Source: Bifidobacterium breve (lineage in GTDB: Bacteria; Actinomycetota; Acidimicrobiia; Acidimicrobiales; Acidimicrobilacustridaceae). From it: a stretch of 46,267 bases of DNA. Shown piece after piece: positions 40,050 through 46,267 of the stretch (positions within the stretch are counted from its first letter, which is position 1; the number at the start of each line of letters is the position of its first letter). Both the position numbers and the translations under genes were made by a program. The notes below the pieces were generated by a model. It saw only the letters and a list, made by a program, of their open reading frames with translations. It was not told where the DNA came from and ran no database searches. The stretch covers positions 1 through 46,267 of the forward strand of contig CAMAQM010000014.1 of the NCBI GenBank assembly GCA_945860545.1, read 5' to 3'.

Positions 40050-41798
40050 GTGGCCGACCCTCTGGCGCTCATCAGCGAGCGGGCCGCAACGGCCATGGCG
40101 GCCCTCGACCCCGACGGCGCCCCCCACGACCCCGTGGTCCGACCGTCCCAGCACGCCGACGCCCAGGTCAACGGCGCCCTCGCACTCGCCAAACGACTCG
40201 GCCGTTCCCCACGCGACGTCGCAGGGGACCTCGTGGCCGCCCTCGACGTCGACGACCTGTGTCTCACCCCCGAAGTGGCAGGGCCGGGGTTCATCAACCT
40301 GACGTTGCGCGACGACGCCCTCGCCGGACTGCTCGGCGATCTCACGTCGGACCGTTGCGGCGTGCGACCCGCCGCCGAACCACACACCGTGGTGGTCGAC
40401 TACTCGGCGCCCAACGTGGCCAAGGAGATGCACGTCGGGCACCTGCGGTCCACCATCATCGGGGACGCCCTGGCCCGCACGTTGGCGTTCCTCGGTCACC
40501 ACGTGATCCGCCAGAACCACCTCGGCGACTGGGGCACCCCGTTTGGGATGCTGGTGGAACACCTCGTCGACTCGGGTCTGACCGACGGCGACGCGGCGGG
40601 CACCCACGCGGCGGCCGTCAGCGACCTCAACGCCTTCTACAAGGCGGCTCGGGCACGCTTTGACACCGACCCCGAGTTCGCCGAACGCAGTCGGGCACGG
40701 GTGGTGGCCCTCCAGGCCGGCGACCCCGACAGTCGGCGCCTGTGGCGGATCCTCGTCGAGGTGTCCACCACGTACTTCTCTGACGCCTACGACCGCCTCG
40801 AGGTGTCGCTCACCGACGGGGACTACGCCGGGGAGAGCACATACAACGACGTGCTCGACGACGTGGTCGCCGAACTCGAGGCGAAAGGTCTGCTCGTCAC
40901 CGACGACGGGGCGCTGTGCGCCTTCCCGCCCGGGTTCGAGGGCCGCGAGGGTGAACCGTTGCCGCTCATCGTGCGCAAGGCAGACGGCGGGTACGGCTAC
41001 GCCGCCACCGACCTCGCCGCCCTGCGTCACCGGGTGCGTGACCTCGGGGCCACCGAGTTGCTCTACGTGGTGGGTGCCCCCCAACACGACCACCTCGAGA
41101 TGGTGTTCGCCGTGGGGCGCCAGGCGGGTTGGGTGGACGACACCATCGACGTGGAACACGTCGCCTTCGGGTCGGTGCTCGGTGAGGACGGCAAGATGTT
41201 CCGCACCCGGGCGGGGGACACGGTGAAACTCGCCGAACTCGTCGACGAGGCGGTGGGTCGGGCCCGCACGTTGGTGGAGGCCAAGAGCAACGACCTGACC
41301 GACGACGAGGTGACCGACGTGGCCACCGCCATCGGTCTCGGAGCGGTGAAGTACGCCGACCTGTCGAGCGACCGGGTCAAGGACTATGTGTTCGCCTGGG
41401 ACCGGATGCTGGCCCTGACGGGCAACACCGCCCCGTACCTGCAGTACGCCCACGCCCGAATGTGTTCGATCCTGGCCAAGGCCGACCCCGACGACGCGGC
41501 ATCGGCGACCGTCGACGCCGTGCGGATCACCGAGGCGGCCGAACACGACCTGGCGTTGGCGTTGTTGGGGTTCGATGCCGCGGTGCACGCCTGCGCCGAC
41601 CGGCGCGTTCCCCACCGGTTGTGCACCTACCTGTACGAACTCGCCAGCGCCTACACCACGTTCTACGAGGCGTGCCCGGTGCTGCGGGCCGACGACCCCG
41701 TCGTGCGACGGTCACGTCTGGCGTTGTGCCGCCTCACCGCATCGGTGCTGGCCTGCGGACTCGACCTTCTCGGCATCCGCGCCCCCACCCGGGTCTGA
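40050..41798 (+). CDS. argS: Arginyl-tRNA synthetase
   Basis: 582 aa class I synthetase. The N-terminal Add1 domain has PEVAGPGFINLTL; the HIGH-type motif is HVGH (128-131, in PNVAKEMHVGHLRST); NHLGDWGTPFGML follows. The second signature reads GEDGKMFRTRAGDTVKL, the non-KMSKS form common in ArgS. A C-terminal DALR anticodon domain is present (RVKDYVFAWDRML to the end). The start is GTG at 40050, one base after the stop of the toroid gene. An essential tRNA synthetase at the end of a cell-envelope-like operon is notable. Confidence 0.96.
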   Translation: MADPLALISERAATAMAALDPDGAPHDPVVRPSQHADAQVNGALALAKRLGRSPRDVAGDLVAALDVDDLCLTPEVAGPGFINLTLRDDALAGLLGDLTSDRCGVRPAAEPHTVVVDYSAPNVAKEMHVGHLRSTIIGDALARTLAFLGHHVIRQNHLGDWGTPFGMLVEHLVDSGLTDGDAAGTHAAAVSDLNAFYKAARARFDTDPEFAERSRARVVALQAGDPDSRRLWRILVEVSTTYFSDAYDRLEVSLTDGDYAGESTYNDVLDDVVAELEAKGLLVTDDGALCAFPPGFEGREGEPLPLIVRKADGGYGYAATDLAALRHRVRDLGATELLYVVGAPQHDHLEMVFAVGRQAGWVDDTIDVEHVAFGSVLGEDGKMFRTRAGDTVKLAELVDEAVGRARTLVEAKSNDLTDDEVTDVATAIGLGAVKYADLSSDRVKDYVFAWDRMLALTGNTAPYLQYAHARMCSILAKADPDDAASATVDAVRITEAAEHDLALALLGFDAAVHACADRRVPHRLCTYLYELASAYTTFYEACPVLRADDPVVRRSRLALCRLTASVLACGLDLLGIRAPTRV

Positions 41799-41811
41799 CC
41801 CAGGCGGTGTG

Positions 41812-42459
<648 letters not shown>

Positions 42460-42975
42460 TCACGGGTGAATGGTGGTCTGGTGCACCGTGTCCGCACCGT
42501 CGTCGTCGACCTCGCCGGCCTCGTGGTGGCCACGGCCGAACACCACGGCGTCGAGCACGAAGAACTTCGCCACCCACAGCACCCCGAACGCCACCAGGTT
42601 GGCGATGTTGGCCACGATCTTCACGTCGGTGAGGTTCGCAGCGACGTTCACCGCCACCGACGACAGGATCAACCCGGCGAAGGCGAACCCCCAGAACGGG
42701 AGGATCTCCCGGGTGAGGTGGCTGCGACCCCGCTTGCCCCACACCCACGCCCGGTTCAGGTAGTAGGCGGGGATGGTGCCAAGTGACACCGACACCACGT
42801 TGGCCACCGTCCACGCCGCGTCCGTCGTCCACGTCGTCCCCCAGCTGAACAACCGGACCGCGGCGAACAGCAGGATCTGGCCGATCACCACGTTGACCAC
42901 CGTCACCGCCGAGTAGCGCAGCCCGTGGGTACGGACCTTGCCGAGTGCGGACTGGAGGGGAGACGGTTCAGACAC
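42460..42975 (-). CDS. GtrA-family membrane protein
   Basis: 171 aa, four predicted helices (about 20-45, 55-75, 90-112, 120-145). GtrA-like hallmarks are RYSAVTVVNVVIGQILLF at the start and YYLNRAWVWG between helices 2 and 3. GtrA proteins are thought to flip undecaprenyl- or decaprenyl-phosphate-linked sugars. The soluble tail is acidic with several histidines. The start is GTG at 42975, with TACGCT on the same strand ending 8 nt upstream. It probably pairs functionally with the surrounding glycosyltransferases. Confidence 0.88.
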   Translation of the reverse strand: MSEPSPLQSALGKVRTHGLRYSAVTVVNVVIGQILLFAAVRLFSWGTTWTTDAAWTVANVVSVSLGTIPAYYLNRAWVWGKRGRSHLTREILPFWGFAFAGLILSSVAVNVAANLTDVKIVANIANLVAFGVLWVAKFFVLDAVVFGRGHHEAGEVDDDGADTVHQTTIHP

Positions 42976-42983
42976 GAGAGGTC

Positions 42984-43053
42984 AGCGTACTCCCCGGGGT
43001 GTCGACCACGACACATGCCCCGATGCCCACTCAACACGTCCGATCGGTACGCT
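42984..43053. promoter_or_regulatory. Mirror-image leaderless promoters (TACGCT on both strands)
   Basis: TACGCT occurs on minus at 42984-42989 (8 nt before the gtrA-like GTG) and on plus at 43048-43053 (6 nt before the dehydrogenase GTG). The same hexamer drives both directions in an 84-bp gap, and neither gene has a ribosome-binding site. Confidence 0.5.
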
Positions 43054-43059
43054 TCTCAC

Positions 43060-44469
43060 GTGGTAACCACGCAGCGCACCACCCCCAGACCCCGCTGGTT
43101 GATGGCATTGGGCCTCCCGGTGGTGACCGTCGGACTGCTCGCCGCATGCACGAGCCCCGCCGACTCGCCCGAAGGGGCCGCCACCACCGGTAACGAGGTG
43201 ACCGTCGAGGGCACCGTCGGCGAACCCGAAGCGCTCACCCCCGTTGGCCTCCGCCTCGAACAGGTCACCACCCTTGACCGGCCGGTGGCGTTCGCCGTGC
43301 GACCCGGCAGCGACGACGTCTACATCGCCGAACAGGCCGGGCGGGTCCGCCGCATCTCCGGCCCGTCCACGCCGATCACCACCACGACCACCGAACCCCC
43401 CGAGGACGGTGCGAACGGCGGGGAGGGCGTGACGAACCCCACCCAACCCGGCCCGGCGCGGGCCACCCCGGCCAGTTTCACCCAGGACCAGCCCCCCTCG
43501 AACTCCGGCGGTTCCACCAGCGCGCCACGCACCGGGAAGTACACGCTGGTGAACAGTCCGCTGCTCGACATTTCCGCAGACGTGCGCGACGACGGCGAGC
43601 GCGGCCTGCTCGGCATGGCGTTCTCCCCCGACGGACGGCAACTGTTCCTGCACTACTCAGACAACGAAGGTGACACCGTGGTGGCCAGCTGGCTCATGAC
43701 GGCGTCCAGCGTGGACACGTCGAGCCGCCAGACAATCTTCACCACACCGCAACCCTTCGCCAACCACAACGGGGGCCAGTTGGCGTTCGGCCCCGACGGC
43801 TACCTCTACCTCGGTCTCGGCGACGGCGGCGGGTCGGGCGACCCCGAAGGCAACGGACAAAACCCCGACACCCCGTTGGGCAAGGTGCTGCGCATCGACC
43901 CCGACGGCGCCGCCGACGACGACGGGTACGCCATCCCCGCCGACAACCCGTTCGCCTCCGGTGGCGGCGCCCCCGAGACGTGGGTGTGGGGCCTGCGCAA
44001 CCCGTGGCGGTTCAGTTTCGACCGGGAAACCGGTGACCTGTGGCTGCCAGACGTCGGCGAGAAGGCGCGTGAGGAAATCACGTTGTTGTCCCGCGCCGAG
44101 GGTCTCGGCCGTGGTGCCAACCTGGGGTGGCCGCTGTATGAAGGCACCGAGGCGTTCGACACCGACGCCGAACCAAAGGACGGCCTCGTCGCCCCGCTGT
44201 ACGAGTACGACCACGACGAGGGCAGCTGTGCGGTGGTCGGCGGATTCGTCTACCGAGGTTCGGCCATTGAGGACCTCGTCGGTACCTACCTCTTCGGCGA
44301 CTGGTGCACCCCCGAGATACAGGGCCTGCGGGTCACCGACGGGGCGGTCAGTGCGGTCGGAGGCCTCGGGATCGACGTGAAGAGCCTGTCGTCGTTCGGT
44401 GAGGACGACAGCGGCGAATTGTGGGTGCTGTCCCAAGAGGGTGGCGTGTACCGCATCCTGCCCGCCTGA
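43060..44469 (+). CDS. PQQ-dependent sugar dehydrogenase-like lipoprotein (GDH-B/HHIP beta-propeller)
   Basis: 469 aa from the GTG at 43060, which gives a signal peptide with lipobox GLLAAC (C30); a later start would remove it. The six-bladed propeller of the soluble glucose dehydrogenase family shows DDVYIAEQAGRVRRI, FANHNGGQLAFGPDGYLYLGLGDGG, RNPWRFSFDRETGDLW and CAVVGGFVYRG. A Thr/Pro/Gly-rich insert (about residues 105-165) separates the first blade from the rest. It would oxidise aldose sugars outside the cell if PQQ is supplied; no PQQ synthesis genes are in the window. Confidence 0.88.
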   Translation: MVTTQRTTPRPRWLMALGLPVVTVGLLAACTSPADSPEGAATTGNEVTVEGTVGEPEALTPVGLRLEQVTTLDRPVAFAVRPGSDDVYIAEQAGRVRRISGPSTPITTTTTEPPEDGANGGEGVTNPTQPGPARATPASFTQDQPPSNSGGSTSAPRTGKYTLVNSPLLDISADVRDDGERGLLGMAFSPDGRQLFLHYSDNEGDTVVASWLMTASSVDTSSRQTIFTTPQPFANHNGGQLAFGPDGYLYLGLGDGGGSGDPEGNGQNPDTPLGKVLRIDPDGAADDDGYAIPADNPFASGGGAPETWVWGLRNPWRFSFDRETGDLWLPDVGEKAREEITLLSRAEGLGRGANLGWPLYEGTEAFDTDAEPKDGLVAPLYEYDHDEGSCAVVGGFVYRGSAIEDLVGTYLFGDWCTPEIQGLRVTDGAVSAVGGLGIDVKSLSSFGEDDSGELWVLSQEGGVYRILPA

Positions 44470-44511
44470 GGGGGCTCGACATCCACCCCGCCCGGCGACG
44501 GGATGTGACCC

Positions 44512-44530
44512 GGTGCCCAAGGTAGGCACC
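44512..44530. terminator. Hairpin after the sugar dehydrogenase gene
   Basis: GGTGCC (44512-44517) and GGCACC (44525-44530) form a perfect 6-bp stem with a 7-nt loop, 42 bp after the stop. There is no T-tract, so termination is only suggested. Confidence 0.35.
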
Positions 44531-44559
44531 ACGCCCCACGCTCCGTAACCTCAACGACC

Positions 44560-45381
44560 ATGGCCGAGGTCACCCTCCCCGCACCGCACGTGGCCACACC
44601 CGCACGCATCGCCGTCACGCAGCGACGGTGGTGGTCCGAGGTGATCATCGCCGTCGGGGTGTACGCCGTGTACTCGGCGGTGCGGGCGATGACCGTCGCC
44701 GGACCCGACGAGGCGTTCACCAACGCCACCACCGTCGTCGGCGTCCAGGACGTCCTCGGGGTCAACGTCGAGTTGGCCTGGCAGCGCTGGGCACTGCAAT
44801 CGCCCGACCTCGTTGTTGGCGCCAACTGGTTCTACGGCGTGGCCTACGCCGTGGTCACCCCCGCCACCCTCATCTGGCTGTACCGACGACACCCCGACCG
44901 GTACGGCCTGTGGCGCAACACGCTGGCGTTCGGCACGCTGCTCGCCCTCGTCGGGTTCGCCCTGTTCCCGCTCATGCCGCCACGGCTCCTCGACGTGCAC
45001 GACCTCGTCGGCGGGTGGGGGTTCGTCGACACGCTCGCCACCCATTCCGCGCCGTGGTCGTTCCAGTCGTCGGCGGTCACCGCCGTTGCCAACCCGTACG
45101 CCGCCATGCCGAGCCTGCACTGCGGGTGGGCGTTGTGGGTGGGCGCCGCCATCTGGTCGACGACACGGTCACGGCCGGCAAAGGCGTTCGCCGTGGCGTA
45201 CCCGCTGGCCACACTCGTCACCGTGGTCATCACCGGCAACCACTTCGTCATCGACGCCGTCGGGGCGCTCGCCGTCATGGGCACCGGCTGGGTGGCGGCA
45301 CTCACCGTGCAACGCCGACGACACCCCGACGGACGGGGCGACGTTCAGTTGGCGGCGACGAGGTCGATGGCCCGACGGTAG
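44560..45381 (+). CDS. PAP2-superfamily membrane phosphatase (AUR1/inositolphosphotransferase-like)
   Basis: 273 aa with about six helices. The PAP2 motifs are MPSLHCGWALW (H187, domain 2) and TGNHFVIDAVGAL (H228 and D232, domain 3); the first motif is reduced to WLYRRHPDRYGLWRN, as in the AUR1-like subgroup. Members act on lipid phosphates such as polyprenyl pyrophosphate or phosphatidate, or transfer phosphoinositol. The ATG at 44560 lies 8 nt after TAACCT. Its 3' end overlaps the convergent glycosyltransferase by 37 bp. Confidence 0.85.
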   Translation: MAEVTLPAPHVATPARIAVTQRRWWSEVIIAVGVYAVYSAVRAMTVAGPDEAFTNATTVVGVQDVLGVNVELAWQRWALQSPDLVVGANWFYGVAYAVVTPATLIWLYRRHPDRYGLWRNTLAFGTLLALVGFALFPLMPPRLLDVHDLVGGWGFVDTLATHSAPWSFQSSAVTAVANPYAAMPSLHCGWALWVGAAIWSTTRSRPAKAFAVAYPLATLVTVVITGNHFVIDAVGALAVMGTGWVAALTVQRRRHPDGRGDVQLAATRSMARR

Positions 45382-46267
45382 ACGGCCACGTTGGCCGCCA
45401 CGACGTCATCCCAGTCCATGCTCGGCGGCACCAACCGGTTGTGGGCGGCCATGGTGTCCCGCAGCGCACGGTCCCGACCCAGACGAATCAACTGGTCGGC
45501 CATGTCGCGGTCGCTGGTGGCCAACAGGCCTTCGCGGCCGTGCCGCACGAACTCGCGCACCCCGGTTCGGGCCTTGGCCACCACCGGGATACCCGCAGTG
45601 CGGGCCTCGAGCGCAGCGATCCCGAACGATTCGAGGTTGGCGGGCGCCACAAAGGCGTCCACGTCGGCGTACAGGTCACGAATGGCGGCCCGGTCGAGAC
45701 GTCCGGCGAGCTCGATGACCCCGGTGAGCCCCCGCGCGTCGATGTAGCGCTGCAGCGGTCGCCGCAGCGACCCGTCGCCCACGATCACCGCCCGAAACGT
45801 CACCTCGCCGTCGAGCGCGGCGGCAACCCGAGCCAGGGTCCGCACCAACTGGAACGGTCGTTTGCGCGGAGCGAGTCGCATCACCGCCGCCACGGTGAAC
45901 GTGTTCGTGGTTCCCTCGTCGGCGCTGGCACCCTCCGACCACCAGGCGGTGTCGATGCCGTTGGGCAGGATCGCCACCTCGACGTCGCCGCCGGCGATAC
46001 GACGGATCGGTTCGGCGGCGGCGTCACTGACCGCTGAGAACACCACCGGCCATCGCGACCAGTGGTAGCGCCGGTTCAACACGGCGAACAGCGGGGTGGC
46101 GTAACTCCACAGACAATGGGTGGTGACCACCGTGGGCAACCCGGCCGCCTGGGCGTCGGCGGCACCCTTGAACGCCAACGGCGACAGGATCCCGCCGTGG
46201 AAGTGGGCGACGTCGACCTGCTCGGCGGCGAGGACGTCAGCCACCTCACGGAACACCGACGGGGCCA
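45345..46267 (-). CDS. GT4-family glycosyltransferase, 5' end outside window
   Basis: About 307 residues are visible; the frame stays open through the right edge, so the start lies beyond 46267. GT-B fold features: VDVAHFHGGILSPL, PTVVTTHCLW, an ILPNGID element at the domain junction, RLAPRKRPFQLV, and the donor-site E-x7-E in LESFGIAALEARTAG. The nearest in-frame Met (46256) is internal because APSV precedes it in frame. It probably transfers a sugar to a lipid or polysaccharide, in keeping with the GtrA and PAP2 neighbours. Confidence 0.88.
   Translation of the reverse strand, partial: APSVFREVADVLAAEQVDVAHFHGGILSPLAFKGAADAQAAGLPTVVTTHCLWSYATPLFAVLNRRYHWSRWPVVFSAVSDAAAEPIRRIAGGDVEVAILPNGIDTAWWSEGASADEGTTNTFTVAAVMRLAPRKRPFQLVRTLARVAAALDGEVTFRAVIVGDGSLRRPLQRYIDARGLTGVIELAGRLDRAAIRDLYADVDAFVAPANLESFGIAALEARTAGIPVVAKARTGVREFVRHGREGLLATSDRDMADQLIRLGRDRALRDTMAAHNRLVPPSMDWDDVVAANVAVYRRAIDLVAAN

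Overview
The window is a dense stretch (about 36 protein genes, almost no spare DNA) of a high-GC chromosome. It probably comes from an Actinomycetota bacterium, plausibly of the Acidimicrobiia. The signs are GTG as a frequent start codon, GTGA or TGATG overlaps, a DtxR/IdeR-type iron regulator with its operator, a PPOX/F420-type flavin protein, a HelD-type RNA polymerase helicase, the coproporphyrin branch of heme synthesis, and many starts lying 6-8 nt after a TANNNT box, as in leaderless actinobacterial mRNAs. The lineage is an inference. I saw no tRNA, rRNA, CRISPR array, insertion sequence or phage gene.

Layout. (1) 1-6136, minus strand: a GntR/FadR regulator followed by an operon of a tandem SWEET-like membrane protein, a glutamine-synthetase-like ligase, an iron-type alcohol dehydrogenase, a class I amidotransferase-fold gamma-glutamyl hydrolase and an aldehyde dehydrogenase. 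Together these spell a gamma-glutamylated amine pathway. The alcohol dehydrogenase in place of an amine oxidase points to an amino alcohol such as ethanolamine. (2) 6137-6507: a regulatory gap with two good palindromes. (3) 6508-7476: a small hypothetical protein and an O-methyltransferase. (4) 7592-14292: a MacB-type ATPase and two large paralogous FtsX-type permeases that flank thymidylate kinase. (5) 14334-19423: a flavin oxidoreductase, a DtxR-family regulator, and a ferric-iron ABC transporter (binding protein and permease on plus, ATPase convergent on minus) with an iron box. (6) 19496-25385: a HAPMO-like Baeyer-Villiger monooxygenase, a D-aminoacylase-type amidohydrolase, and HelD. (7) 25557-29980: a patatin-like protein, then hemE, cpfC and cgoX. 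(8) 29984-33669: an APH-fold kinase, then a zinc uptake unit (ZnuA, ZnuB, no ATPase) coupled to a nitroreductase and preceded by a Zur-like box. (9) 33676-36593: a PECR-like SDR, Lnt with serine in place of the catalytic cysteine, and Dtd. (10) 36594-41798: a double-palindrome promoter region, then a GT4 glycosyltransferase, a methyltransferase, an alpha/alpha-toroid protein and argS. (11) 41812-46267: a methyltransferase, a GtrA protein, a PQQ-type sugar dehydrogenase lipoprotein, a PAP2 phosphatase and a partial glycosyltransferase.

The most interesting parts are the SWEET/gamma-glutamyl operon with its FadR-type operator, the Lnt active-site swap, the metal-responsive modules with visible operators, and a consistent leaderless promoter grammar. 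All protein calls come from reading motifs by eye; no database search was made.
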